Shown one piece after another: positions 1 to 10,300 of a stretch of 22,152 nt of DNA. Numbering within the stretch: the first letter of the stretch is position 1; every line of letters begins with the position of its first letter. Origin of the DNA: Penium margaritaceum (lineage: Eukaryota; Streptophyta; Zygnematophyceae; Desmidiales; Peniaceae); the NCBI GenBank assembly GCA_023375785.1, contig SZWC01007342.1, forward strand, positions 80,439 through 102,590, read 5' to 3'. The notes under the pieces are model-generated. The model had not been told where the DNA came from. It worked only from the letters and a program-made list of their open reading frames with translations, and did not search any database. The position numbers and the translations under genes were made by a program.

Positions 1-478
1 GATATAGATATAGATATAGATATAGATATAGATATATATATATAGATATAGATATAGATATAGATATATATAGATGTAGATATAGATATAGATATAGATA
101 TAGATATAGATATAGATATAGATATAGATATAGATATAGATATAGATATACATATACATATACATGTAGATATGGATATAGATATAGATATAGATATAGA
201 TATACATATAGATATAGATATACATATACATATACATGTAGATATGGATATAGATATAGATATAGATATAGATATACATATAGATATAGATATACATATA
301 CATATACATGTAGATATGGATATAGATATAGATATAGATATAGATATACATATAGATATAGATATACATATACATATACATGTAGATATGGATATAGATA
401 TAGATATAGATATAGATATATATATATATAGGTATAGGTATAGATATAGATAGAGATAAGGATATAGATATAGGTATA
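1..478. repeat. GATATA/CATATA hexamer array with 72-bp higher-order unit
   Basis: The stretch is built from the hexamer GATATA, with CATATA and single CATGTA/GATATG variants. From 172 to 387 the variants recur in a fixed order every 72 bp: the ATG inside GATATG falls at 172, 244, 316 and 388. That gives three complete identical 12-hexamer units, a partial unit before them and another after. The array decays through GGTATA and TATATA variants to about 478. The open frame at 172-453 is an artefact of a stop-free repeat and encodes only an Asp-Ile/His-Ile dipeptide pattern. The array reaches the window edge, so its true length is unknown. Confidence 0.97.
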
Positions 479-770
479 GATATATATACATAAACATACA
501 AATATAGAATTCCTACACTTAAATGCGGTCACGTACATTGGGACGACTGCTATTGAAAACTGTTACCTAGAAATGATCAACATCAATAGCAATTCTTATG
601 ATTTCCCCAAAAAAACGAAGAAGTTAGTTTCAAATCCTAAACTCGTATGTTTGTTAAAGATGATTTCAATGTTTTTCGATTTTTGTTTTGATAATGGGAG
701 AATGTTTTTTAGTTTGTCACTTATAGTATGTTCAAGAGGAAAAAAATATGTTGCTTAATTTTATTCTCAG
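479..770. other. AT-rich sequence without recognised gene
   Basis: This is unique-looking AT-rich DNA after the hexamer array. Short open frames (for example 573-758) resemble no family I know. The last 20 bases (751-770) are T-rich and end in CAG, which could be a splice acceptor for the stretch that follows. Confidence 0.5.
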
Positions 771-930
771 CTAACAAAGATTTTTATAAATACGCTGCAA
801 CCTCCAAGACAATTAGGCAAATAAAAGCAAGACTAGAAAAAGAGGAGAGATGTGACGACCTTATGAGATATCTACTTGCAAACAGTGCAGAAAACGATGA
901 TAGGAGCTATTCTCTTTTTTTTTATTCTTG
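771..930 (+). other. Possible exon-like coding fragment, unidentified
   Basis: A pyrimidine-rich run ending in TTCTCAG at 764-770 looks like a plant 3' splice site. The frame that follows (part of an open frame 728-982) reads as a charged, helix-like segment containing KDFYKYAATSK, RQIKARLEKEERCDDL and RYLLANSAENDD. Its composition is more protein-like than the surrounding frames, which are rich in Phe, Leu and Ile. I see no convincing splice donor; the nearest GT in range is 885-886, in a poor context. No family is recognised. It may be chance, a relic exon or part of an old element. Confidence 0.15.
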
Positions 931-982
931 GTTTTATTCAGTGAACTTCCTTCATATTGTTTTTACAACATGCTTGGTTTGA

Positions 983-3883
983 GTCATGTTCCCAAATCTT
1001 TGTGTGACCTTTGCTAGTAACACATGCTTTTATGTTATGTTTCCACCTAGTTCCATTACATCATTCACATTACCTGTATTCCTTTGAAAGGTAGAGATTT
1101 TCATCGTACTCATAGCAAAAACGTACTATGATATTGATGATGTACTATATTTAAATTGAATTTTTAAAAGATATGTTTTAAAAAAGAAAGAAATCATGCA
1201 AAGCTTTTTTGCACCAATATGTAACTCGGTTTCATTGTTCGAAGATGATTCCATGGTTATAAATTGGCAAGTATGTGGCAAACACTCTATTTATGGTTTT
1301 TATGACAGATGTTAAAGCAAGTAAGTGGGCCTTATGTCATATCTTTGTAAAGCGTGAGAATGCAAAACTTGGAAACATATCATTGATCCTCCAGTCATCT
1401 TCGTCTCATACTAGATTTACTTTGTACATGAGAATTTTTGAGGCTCTTATCCATCACTTGGCTTCTAGACTTACACTTGTACTTATGCAATGTTCAAATG
1501 AGATCAAACAGCATGCTACTGTAGCAAGCTGTAGTTGCATCTCGTGGTAAATCTTGCACATTTAGGCATTGTGCTGATTTCCTCAAAGGAGTGCGCCTAC
1601 ATGGTGATGGAGGCAGGTTCGTGGCCATGATTTTGACATAAGAGATGTGTTAAAATTTCTTCTTGAGTCCATGCTTCATTGGCTACAAGTAGATTTTGCC
1701 GGCCTACAAAGATTTTACATGACCTAGAAATCTTTATTAGGCACCACATTCTTTGTTATTCAGCAACGGAGCAACAAGTATTGTCCCTCTCATGTTGGGA
1801 AGTTTTCATATCATAAGAAAGCATGTGTTTTGTAAAGATCCTTGTGTCAGTTTTTGAATTTATGCAAAAAATTGGAAAAGAGTAGTCCACCATTTACTTC
1901 AAGCCCTTCTTACAGCAAAAAAAGACTTTGATTCTCTCTTCGTGATGAGGGTATTATATACAAGAAGGCAGAAATCAAAGAAAATTTTGAGGGATGCAGA
2001 AGAAACTCCTAAAACAGAAATCATGATTCACATCTTTTTATATGAAAGCTACCATTTTTCTGATGTTCAAAGCTTTGATAACGTGCTACAGGAAACAACT
2101 CCAAACCTTACGTAAGTAAGTACACAGTACCTTGAACATTTCCTTACATATGGTAACATCAAGCATCACTTAAGACATTTTTTTCTTCTCCTTAAAAATG
2201 AAATAGAGCTTACTTAAGAGGCCTGTTTTACCTTCTATGCAGGTTGATTTCCAAAAACTGTGATTCTCTATTGATGACTACTTTTGTGTTGCAATTCACC
2301 TCTAAATACCAAAGTCAAAATCTCTGTTTTATTGCGAAGCATCGGCATACTCCAAAAGCATTTTCCACTTCATTTGGAAACCTAGTTGCCTGTCCCTTTG
2401 TTTGGATAATGAAATTCTGAATTAGAGTCATGGAATTCTATTCTTCCACAAGCCTCTCTGTGCACCATCTCCCCTCAATCGTACCCACCCGGACTCATCT
2501 AGCCGATTTCACTTGAGATTTGCATTGCAAAAATGCCTCCATTTCAGTGCTGATGCTTCTCTTACTTCTGCCTGTTCCACTTACAAAACATAGTCGATTC
2601 CCAAGTTGTCGCATCAACAGCTAAGTTCACAAAGGGGGGACTAAGTTAGATCGCAAACTGAGTGCATGCGCTGGAATAGCCTGTGTTCAGGTGAATTGAG
2701 GGCTTGCGCAATCCGGATGAAGAGGCATTTACTAAAAAACAAGTTCAAATCATCCAAAACAAATCAAGGAAATTGAAACACCTTCATCAAATGCTTTCTA
2801 TCTGGCATGCTGAAGATTCATCGGTTCTTGGCCAGCCCCAGGGGCTTGTTAGGGCTAAAAATCAAGAAAAACCCAACCTACCTCAATTTCGGTGGAGTTT
2901 GCAAAGCACAAGCCAACAGCTGAAGCTTGCTCATAATGGTCAAATAAATCCTCTGCCTAGGTTCGAAATTCTATATTAGGACCTTGCTAATTTTCTTACA
3001 ACTCTCAAGAGGGGCACATTTGTTTGAGCAATATGATTGGTAAGGCACTCAAAGGATGTGTCAGAAACTGTTGGAAAGATTACATCTTCTACAATGCACT
3101 CTCATTATCTAGGCATCAACGATGAAATGTGCAATTAATGGCAATTTTGCAATATCAAAGTGGTCTCTTATTGAAGTATTGAGATGGAAAGGCAAGGTAA
3201 TGTTTGCTTAAAATCATATAAAAACACAACACATAAAGTGCCTCATCCATCGAGACACATACAAACGCACAAGAAACACAAATCCGGCTCACAACCATGC
3301 ATGGAGACACATGAAAACACACAAGAAAGTTCATTTTCCTAGCTTGGGCCTCAATTCTCCATTATGTGGTTGATGGAAAACTCCAAGTACCCCTGGCAAC
3401 AACTTGGTGGTGTTGTACTATACAAAGCCCCTAAATGGTGGTAGTTACCACAAAAACCTGACTCAAACACAAAACACACTTGAAAAGTGGATTTCCAACC
3501 TGGTTGAGGTTGGAACCATGCAGATACATTTTTCTTAACACATGTAACAGGACTCATTGTGTTGGCGCATTGTGTGCATGCTCGACTTGGTTTTATTGAC
3601 AAGGCCATGTTGCGTTTTGCCCCATAGACCCACGTGATTTGACGTTGGTTTTCTTCATCATGTTTGTTTGGTGGTGCTATCCGGTTGGTGGTCCTCGTGC
3701 CACTTGCACATGCAAGTATTTCTCAAGCCTTCTGTTTGCATGTTCCCTAAACACCAAACTACCAAGTGTGCACATCCATGTGAGACCAGAAAAACAGTTC
3801 CTCAAAATACATTATAGTGTTTTTATGTCAAAAGAGATACTTCTTTTCTCACTCCTTGAAGAGTGAAACCAAGAAATTGTTGG
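983..3883. other. 2.9 kb of unassigned sequence
   Basis: I recognise no gene, LTR or transposase here. The longest open frames are 1275-1550 (91 codons, plus), 2704-2979 (91 codons, plus) and 3351-3608 (85 codons, minus). None shows a domain or motif I can name, and none has a convincing start. The right-hand part lies where the RNase H region and 3' LTR of the minus-strand copia element at 3.9-7.2 kb should be. I found neither, so that end is deleted or too diverged to see by eye. Confidence 0.5.
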
Positions 3884-4140
3884 CTAGGTGCCATTTTTCC
3901 CGTTATTTGGATTTTGAGACCAATCAAATATGTTGAAGCCACACCTTTCCAAATTTATTCTTGTTTTCCTATCTATCTTTCTTTCCGTGAGGTGTTCAAG
4001 GAGACCACCATATGATGACTTCCTCATGTTGGCAGGTTTTTCCCACCCAATGGCCAACATTACCACACAGCGAAGACTCACTGACTATGTTTATTCATGG
4101 TACATCCACATGCAGGAAAAGTCCAAACATTGGACTTCTG
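3884..4140 (-). pseudogene. Copia-1 reverse transcriptase fragment (decayed)
   Basis: Read on the minus strand in one frame through two internal stops, this matches the middle of a Ty1/copia reverse transcriptase. VQCLDFSCMWMYHE corresponds to the family's 'Q-D-V-K-T-A-F-L-x-G-x-L-x-E' block. MRKSSYGG followed by a run ending IDRKTRINLERCGF corresponds to 'K-S-L-Y-G-L-K-Q ... W-x-x-x-x-D-x-x-L-x-x-x-G-F'. The active copy would have reverse-transcribed the element's RNA in cytoplasmic particles. The Y-V-D-D catalytic box that should follow at lower coordinates is not visible. The segment follows the integrase part at 4466-5226 in the usual copia order (integrase before RT). The gap between them is shorter than normal, so sequence has been lost. 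Confidence 0.72.
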
Positions 4141-4465
4141 ATCTATTGCACAGTCAACCCTAGACAACGTCCACCACCTTCAAGTCTTCATCTCCATCCA
4201 AAATCTTGTTGTAAACTATTTCCACCTTCTTGCCATTGCCAAGGATGTGCATGCCAAGCCATATGATTTCATTAATGATGAGGTATTAAGTTAGAAGGCT
4301 TGCCTTGATGATGGGTGGTGCCTTATGCCCACCAACTTCATTACCATTTGATTAATTTTGATTGTAGAATTCTAGTAGAGCCTCTCATAAGAAATTCAAG
4401 AAAACAATTTCTTACGTCTACCTCTTTATCTTTGAAACTGTTCAGGTTTCAAGATCCATTTCTCA

Positions 4466-5226
4466 TCAAGTGATGCTTTCATTAGTTTCACAACCGAGTA
4501 CCTTTCCAAAGATAGCATCACCTTCCGCATCTTTCTTTTTAGCTGCACGATCTTCAACTCCCACTGGCTCAAGAGTACTTGAATACGGCACAATGTGGTC
4601 CTTGATTTCCTCTTTAACTACCATGTGACAAGTGCACTCGATCTTGTATGCAGTGAGGTATTGCTTAATTATGCTTCGGATATGATCCATGAGCGTGTGG
4701 TTGGCAAGCTGCGCCATGCGATCCAGAACAGGGGTTTGAGGTGGTGACACCTCACATTGAATCTTGTGGTATTTGAGGAAGCTGCAAAAGCTATTGAAGA
4801 GGTACTTGCCTCCACCATCGGTACAAAGCACCTTTATAAACCTGCCATTTGCATTCTGTGCAACAAGCACCCATGAATTGAATGAGTTGTAACATTCATC
4901 CTTCCTAATCAGAATCAATATCCACGTCTTCTACAACGTTTCATGAATGAACTTGACTAAGTATAGCTTGATGGCATGGGACCACACAAGTCTAAGTGCA
5001 CGAGACATAGAATCTAGGTTGTCCTTTGACAACTGAGATTCTAAGTCCCTGAGAGTGTTTTTCCTCTATAAGGAATGGAGAGTGATCATGCTTCCCTTTA
5101 ATTTTGTTCTTGTAGACGGACGCAACGCATAGCTTCACCTCCTTTAGATGTTGGCTGCACACCATCCGCTACAACTAGATGATTTTGTCAAAGCCAAGGT
5201 GTCAAAGGGAGCGATTCCACAGGTTG
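4466..5226 (-). pseudogene. Copia-1 GAG-pre-integrase and integrase core (decayed)
   Basis: This is a minus-strand Ty1/copia integrase, the enzyme that would insert element cDNA into the chromosome. LWNRSL-stop-HLGFDK at ~5226-5186 matches the GAG-pre-integrase block 'L-W-H-x-R-L-G-H-x-x-x'. LDLCGPMPSSY at 4995-4960 is an almost exact integrase-core start and carries the first catalytic Asp. The 150-codon open frame 4918-4466 contains KVLCTDGGGKYLFNSF, equivalent to the 'T-D-N-G-G-E-F/Y' block with the second Asp. Further on, PVLDRMAQLANHTL sits where 'N-G-V-A-E-R-x-N-R-T-L' belongs; the catalytic Glu there is Gln. Two frame changes separate these blocks. A decayed copy is certain; the assignment to the copia superfamily is strong. 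Confidence 0.88.
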
Positions 5227-5251
5227 ATGTTGTTGTCTTCCTCTGTCGCAC

Positions 5252-5640
5252 CTATCCTGAGGCATCTCCCTTCTTTGTTGCCATGAAAAGAAGTAAGAGG
5301 TTATCATTGTTGTCAAGCAAAAAAAGAATCTGGCTTAGAGGCAATAAGATGCTGTACCCCGCATTCTTCATGCGGACCTGCAAGCATTGTGATATGAGAG
5401 ATAAAGAATAGATCAGGTTAGCTACCACAACCAAAAGATGGAGTACCCCCTTCACACAAAAATCCATGTACTTCCTTGGATAAAAAGTATGGATGAGACC
5501 TCAACCTCTCCACCACCATCTCCACATGATTGTCATCCATGACCTTGGCATGAATTGAAAGGGGTGTAGACAAAAACCTTTCCCAGAAACATATCATGTG
5601 AAGAAGTGGCTCCTGCATTAATGACCCACAAAAAGGCATT
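5252..5640 (-). pseudogene. Copia-1 aspartic protease (decayed, active site altered)
   Basis: On the minus strand, FLWVINAGATSSHDMF (5634-5587) aligns with the copia protease block 'W-x-x-D-S-G-A-T-x-H-M'. The catalytic Asp-Ser-Gly has become Asn-Ala-Gly, so this copy cannot be active. After a frame change, KVMDDNHVEMVVE and then KGVLHLLVVVANLIYSLSLIS match the family's later blocks 'V-x-x-A-D-x-x-x-x-x-V-x-G' and 'N-V-L-H-V-P-x-x-x-x-N-L-L-S-V-x-Q'. The protease would have processed the Gag-Pol polyprotein. It lies between gag (5793-6441) and the GAG-pre-integrase block, as expected for copia. Open frames at 5252-5467 and 5418-5639 are pieces of it. Confidence 0.8.
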
Positions 5641-5792
5641 ATTTGTAAAGATGTGCAGGAACTAAATGGTCCTTACAAATCTACCCTCCCAATTGTAGCC
5701 TTGGTAAAGGCGTCAGAATGTTCCTCCACTCCCATTGGTCGCAAGGTATGCCATTGTCTCAGGCATTTCCACTCCTAATGACCAGTTGTTAT

Positions 5793-6441
5793 CTAGTTGT
5801 GGAACTGATCCTTATTCTTCCCTTTACCTATGCTACTATTGGTTGATGCTACACCACACACATGACTCATAATGGTGATGAGGGCTATGTGCAGTGCGTT
5901 TCCTCCTTCCCCCTTGTGACGCTCCTCCTTAAATAGCAAGATCTCCTCATCTTCATCAGGCAAGAGCTTGTCTCTACATTGGTCCAGGAGAACAAAAAGA
6001 GGGCGGTTGCCATTAGGAAGGTTAGAGAGGATTTTCAGCATGAGAAAAATTCATTGATGGGGTCCTCACAATGTTGAGATAGTCCATCATGGAGCTCAAC
6101 TCATCCATCTGCATAATGTGAAATATACAATGCAGCGACATGTTCATGAGGATTGACTCAAAAGAATAAGCGGTCTCAAGCTTGATTCAAACCTCTTTTG
6201 GGGTGAGGATCCTATAGAAAAAGAGTTGTTGCATGTGGCAATGTGGAGGTACATGACAGCAAGGGCACGGTCTCGCTTCTTCTTCATTATGCACCTGTGC
6301 AGCTTATGAGAGAGAGGACTCAAGAGAGTAAGACACACTCACGTGGCTCTAAATTATCTTTTCCATCGATACCATTTTCATATTGATCCTCCTGTTCATG
6401 AATTTCTTACCTTCAAACTTGGCACTGCTAACGTCGGCCAT
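5793..6441 (-). pseudogene. Copia-1 gag polyprotein (decayed)
   Basis: The frame begins with ATG at 6441, about 45 bp inside the primer-binding site. It opens MADVSSAKFEGKKFM, like plant copia Gag starts ('K-F-x-G-x-N-F-x-x-W-K'). A later stretch (about 6210-6060) contains LTPKEV, KLETAYSFES and MQMDELSSMMDYLN, matching the UBN2/Gag block 'T-A-x-E-x-W-x-x-L-x-x-x-Y'. The open frame 6041-5793 starts LKILSNLPNG and includes EEILLFKEERHK, the 'L-L-x-S-L-P' and 'L-L-x-E-E-x-R-R' parts of the same domain. Gag would have formed the particle that packages element RNA. Several stops and frame changes break it. The CCHC zinc knuckle expected after 5800 is not recognisable. Confidence 0.78.
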
Positions 6442-6485
6442 CAGAGAAATGGTGTTATGTTGATTGCAATGTTCGACCATGAACG

Positions 6486-6500
6486 GTCTCTGACACAATA
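6486..6500 (-). other. Copia-1 primer-binding site (initiator-Met tRNA type)
   Basis: On the minus strand the bases from 6497 downward read TTGTGTCAGAG. The usual plant copia primer-binding site, complementary to the 3' end of initiator Met tRNA, begins TGGTATCAGAG, so 9 of 11 positions agree. It lies three bases inside the CA end of the LTR at 6504 and about 45 bp before the gag ATG at 6441, exactly where it should be. Minus-strand DNA synthesis would start here. Confidence 0.72.
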
Positions 6501-6503
6501 GCG

Positions 6504-7221
6504 TGGAAGAAATGCCTCAAAATTGAGGAAAGACCTTGATAAAGTGGTGATACTACTGATCAATACTTAAGCCGCCCTCGAGGAGGAGATCAAGCTCATC
6601 AAGGGCAGCTAGGCAAGACGAATTATAGGTGAGAGAGAAGTTGCAGTTTGCAGAGAGAAGAAAATGAAAGCATGTAAAGTTATTTAGAGAGTGCAAATGG
6701 CTGCTTTGAATTTTGCATGATAAGTTGGCACAGCTTCGTAACAAGCTTATTGAAGCCTCATCTGGCACATAAAGTTGAAGAACCACTCTTTCAGAGTGGT
6801 TTTTTAATTCATCTCATAGTACAGGCATAGCCTTGAAGGATCATGAACAGTCACACTCTCACACAAGAAAACTATCATCCCTGCGCTCGACCAATAATCT
6901 TGGTGGGGATCTTCCTTTAACTTCCTTGAAGGTCCTCTCATCACATTTCTACGTAGAAGTCCGCTCCTAGCCTCCTTGGCCAATATGTCTTGCCGTTATT
7001 TGTGCTCGCAGTGCTCTAACGGTCACTTGAATAGAAAACCCATATCTCTATAAAAACAAACACAAATCAAGCACTTTAAAGTGCTACAAAAATTCCTTTT
7101 GCATCTTTTGTGCTTGGTCATTGAATTGAACAACCCGTTTTGGTCACTTTCTGTCAGCCTATATCCATTACAACTTAATGAAGAACATCCCATTCTCAAT
7201 AATTCTTTCATATTTCTTCCA
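6504..7221 (-). repeat. Copia-1 5' LTR (LTR A)
   Basis: The 718-bp segment is bounded by a perfect 10-bp inverted repeat, TGGAAGAAAT at 6504-6513 and ATTTCTTCCA at 7212-7221, giving the TG...CA ends of an LTR. The primer-binding site lies immediately inside it, followed by gag on the minus strand, so this is the 5' LTR of the element at 3.9-6.4 kb. A second copy of the same sequence lies at ~7770-8490. An LTR would carry the promoter and polyadenylation signals. The matching 3' LTR is not visible in the left part of the window, so the target-site duplication cannot be checked. Confidence 0.82.
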
Positions 7222-7769
7222 CATTACCTTAAGAAAAATCTTTCCTGTGGATGAAACTCAAATAAAGTCAACACTTGTTGGAAGGCCATGTGGAATGCAG
7301 ATGGTCAAAGGGTAGACTTGAGACTAAATTTTTTAAAATCTAGCTTTGATTGTACATGCACAACCTGCGTAAAGATAGTCGACATGTTCATAAATATACG
7401 GGATATTGTATGAAGCATACTTGAGGTTAAAGGTTCACCATGGAAATGGCGCAAGTGATGTCTAATCTTGATTCTCCTTTCCAATATTCTTCCCCTCGAG
7501 ACTCTTTCCTGACATCCAGTCACACTTTCTCTGTTTTTGCCTCCACTACGCCTTTCTTGTCACAAATCCATTTTTGTACCTCTTATTTCCCTTTCGTATC
7601 CCCGCTCGTGCCTCTCTCTCTCTCTCCCTCAATCCCTCTCTTTCTCTCTTTCCCACCCTCCTTTATACTCTTTTATCCCCTCTATCTTCTGACTTTCCTT
7701 CATTTTTCCACCTGTATATCTCTCTCCTGCTCCCCCCTTCTAAGGTCCTCTCTATCCCTCACTCTCCCT
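7222..7769. other. Spacer between two LTR copies, pyrimidine-rich at right
   Basis: This separates LTR A from LTR B. Its right part (about 7600-7769) is rich in CT repeats on the plus strand. Plus-strand open frames 7440-7811 and 7574-7885 are Ser/Leu/Pro-rich translations of this low-complexity tract and are not taken as genes. Confidence 0.6.
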
Positions 7770-8490
7770 CTCCCCATGCCTCAGCCATCACTTCTCTCAA
7801 CTCTAATGTAATCAAAAGCGCCCTCACAGAGGTGATAAAGCTCATAAAGAGTCAGTATGCAGGACCAACTTTCCTTGCTATGTGATAGACAATTTTTGCT
7901 GCAAGACAAAAATACGGAAGCGTGTAAAGTTGTCTGGAGAGTGAAAATGACTGGTTTGACTCATGGATAAGAAATAACATTAGCACAGATTTCTAGCAAG
8001 CCTAATTATGCCTCATTTGGCAAATGGATATAAAAGAACCATTCTGTCAAAGTACACCTCCTAGCACATTCCTAGCTTAGCGAGATTAATGGAAGTCACT
8101 CTCTCACACAAGAAAATCACCATCACTGCCATGTGCACAACAAATAATCTTGGTGAGAGAATTTCTGGGACCCCCATGAAGGGCCTCTTGCTGCTTTTCT
8201 ACCTTGAAGGCTGCTCCAAACCTCCCTGGCCAGTAATTGTGACCGTCATTTGTGCTTGTAGTGCAAAAGCTGTCAGCTAAACTGGACCCAATGCCACCAA
8301 ACCTACAAAACCCGTTTTTCCCTCAAAGAGACTTTGTAATGAGTTCCGTAAAATGCTACTGAACCAAAAAAACATCCTCTATTCACTTTTGTGACCTGAA
8401 GATTTATATCGAGCAACCCATTTTGGTAACTGTTTTCCACCTTGTTTATAGCAATTTTCCCATTATCTCTCACCTTGCACTTTCTTGACA
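7770..8490 (-). repeat. Second diverged LTR of the same family (LTR B)
   Basis: This aligns collinearly with LTR A over nearly its whole length. Examples are 6666-6709 against 7916-7959 (36 of 44 bases alike by my count), a shared AATAATCTTGGTG (A near 6893, B near 8140), and AACAACCCGTTTTGGTCACT against AGCAACCCATTTTGGTAACT (near 7128 and 8424). ATGCCTCA occurs close to the start of both. The right end TTTCTTGACA (8481-8490) corresponds to the ATTTCTTCCACA end of LTR A. The length (~720 bp) fits. A purine-rich tract on the minus strand abuts it at 8491-8514, as expected for the 3' LTR of a minus-strand element. The left edge is approximate. Confidence 0.7.
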
Positions 8491-8514
8491 GCCTCTCCCC
8501 CCATCCCTTCTCCC
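8491..8514 (-). other. Candidate polypurine tract beside LTR B
   Basis: On the minus strand this reads as an almost pure G/A run (GGGAGAAGGGATGGGG, then GGAGAGGC) directly before the TGTCAAGAAA start of LTR B. A polypurine tract primes plus-strand DNA synthesis just upstream of a 3' LTR. The whole neighbourhood is purine-rich on this strand, so the match could be coincidental. Confidence 0.4.
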
Positions 8515-9345
8515 TTATCTCCTAGTCTCCACCTCCTCTTTCTGTACCACACTACCTCCATCTCTTGGTCATGATATGTCTTTCGTTTTTTCCCTTGGTT
8601 CTCCATCTTCACCCGGTACTCCCTTTTCTCCTTCCTCGTCCCTATCTACATGAGATTGAGGGGTACTTAGGTCACTATGTAACTTTCATCCCAGCTTTAC
8701 TCTTTTGGCCAAGACTCCATATCCTTATCTTTTTTGAGTAGGTTTCCTCCACTGGCCTTACCGTAGGCCGCCCTCCATTGCCTTGGTGTCCTCGGGGTCG
8801 TTCTCTTGCATGTCCATCTTGCAACTGTTCTTATGGCCTACTTTTCTTCTCATAGGCAATTTTTTAGTTATGGTCACCTTCCATTGATGGTTTTTTCCTC
8901 TCCTCCCTCCTTCACTTCCTCCTTTCCTCCATAAGCATTCCTGTTCTCCTAAATCCCTCTGTTGATTCTGGTATGCATTCCTTCTCGTCCTTCCCATCAT
9001 TTTTTTGCTCTCATCATTTGCTTTTTGGGTCTCCCCTTTCTCCACTTCTTTCGGCTCTCTTCAGATCAAGTCCTTCTTCTCCTCTCCTCATTTAGCCTCT
9101 CTTAGTATCGCCTTCTCCTCTTTTCTTTTCCTCCTCTCATTGGCTTCTTCTTCCTCTAGGTTCCCATCCATCTCTCCTTCCATCCCGTGCTTCTTTCCTT
9201 TTTTTGTTATTCTCCCTATCACTCTATTAATTTTTCAATCTGACTTCTTCTCTCCCTCTATCCCTCCCTCTTCCCTCTCTCCTTCCCTTGCTTCCTCTCT
9301 TCCTCCCCTTTTTCTCATTTATACACTCTTTTCCTCTTCCTTACG

Positions 9346-9349
<4 letters not shown>

Positions 9350-9425
<76 letters not shown>

Positions 9426-9480
9426 ATTTCTATCTCTCTCTCTCCCTCTCTCTCTCTATCTCTCTCTCTCTCACTATTTC
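9350..9480. repeat. (TC)n microsatellite
   Basis: There is a pure TC dinucleotide run from about 9352 to 9413, followed by an imperfect TC tract with TTTC, TATC and CCTC interruptions to about 9480. Confidence 0.97.
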
Positions 9481-9507
9481 TCTCTATCCCTCTCTCCATT
9501 TATCTCC

Positions 9508-9598
9508 ACTCACAACACACACACACACATATACACAGACACACATACACACACACATTAACACACACACACACACACACACACACTCAAAACACTCA
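9508..9598. repeat. (CA)n microsatellite
   Basis: CA dinucleotides are interrupted by ATAC, AGAC and TTAA, with the longest pure run about 9558-9587. It follows the TC tract after a short spacer, a compound microsatellite pattern. Confidence 0.95.
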
Positions 9599-9780
9599 TC
9601 TATTCAATTTCCCCCTTCCTCTCCATCTCTTCTCCCCTCTCTTTACCTCTTTTTTAATTCTTGCTGATATCCTTCTCTCAAACCTCCACTTGTCCTTCTT
9701 GCCCCAATCCCTTTTTCTCGTACCATTATCTCTTTCCCGTCATGCCATCTTGTCTGTTCCCTCTGTTCTCGACTTTTGTA

Positions 9781-10300
9781 TTACTATTGGTATTCCCCTT
9801 CTTCATGCTTGCTTTTCATTATTTTTGTATAATTTGTCATTCATTGGGTTTGGTTGTGCCCGTTTCTTGGTTTTGTCTTCCCTTTGTTGCAACCTCCATC
9901 TCTCATTTCGTGCAAATTGTTCAAAACACATGTACTTCACGATGGCTCTTTCCTCACTTTTAATGCTTGTCCACTTAACTTGTTTTCATCTAATTCTAGA
10001 ACCATTTTTTTCCATTGCCTACCCCGACTGTGGCTTCAAGAACGGACATGTTTAAGCTCAGTGTTAGTGATGCTACAACTAGTACAGATGATGTTTGGGC
10101 TGCATGCGTGTAGGCGCCATTGTTCAACATTCCTCTCACCTCCATACTCCTCCCGATTCTTGTTACTCCATTGCGAACAATTCCACAACTCTTCCACCCA
10201 GTACTTCTCCAACGGCTGCTGTTACCTTTGCCCTTGCTGCTGTTTGGCTCCTTTACCTCTACCTCTACTCTCACATCCTTCTACTCCTAATCATCCATAA
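9781..10300 (+). other. Flank of unassigned coding relic, no firm gene
   Basis: The pyrimidine bias fades here. A short frame from ATG 10049 reads MFKLSVSDATTSTDDVWAAC before a stop. A different frame over about 10146-10240 reads Thr/Ser/Pro/Ala-rich (TPPDSCYSIANNST, PSTSPTAAVTF) with mostly T- or C-ending codons. Both resemble, in style, the unassigned frame at 10301-10821 and may be its upstream part after frameshifts. No family is recognised. Confidence 0.3.

Larger units (their letters stand above)
8491..9780. repeat. Long pyrimidine-rich low-complexity tract
   Basis: Over about 1.3 kb the plus strand is dominated by C and T with many TCTC, CCTC and TTCC words. Open frames through it (9005-9667, 9288-10055 plus; 8758-9045 minus) give Ser/Leu/Phe-rich or Lys/Arg/Gly-rich low-complexity peptides and are artefacts. 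Perfect microsatellites are embedded in it. I find no gene here. Confidence 0.85.

Noticed and set aside
172-453. Open frame encoding repeated Asp-Ile/His-Ile dipeptides
   Set aside because: It is a stop-free translation of the GATATA/CATATA array, with no gene context.
1128-1150. A frame reading DIDDVLYL, reminiscent of an RT catalytic box
   Set aside because: No other RT block is found around it in any frame, so the short match is likely chance.
3351-3608. 85-codon minus-strand frame downstream of Copia-1 RT as a possible RNase H
   Set aside because: It lies in the right place, but I could not align any RNase H block to it.
7440-10055. Several long Ser/Leu-rich open frames on the plus strand and a Lys/Arg-rich one on the minus strand
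   Set aside because: They are translations of CT/GA low-complexity DNA, overlap each other in different frames and have no domains.
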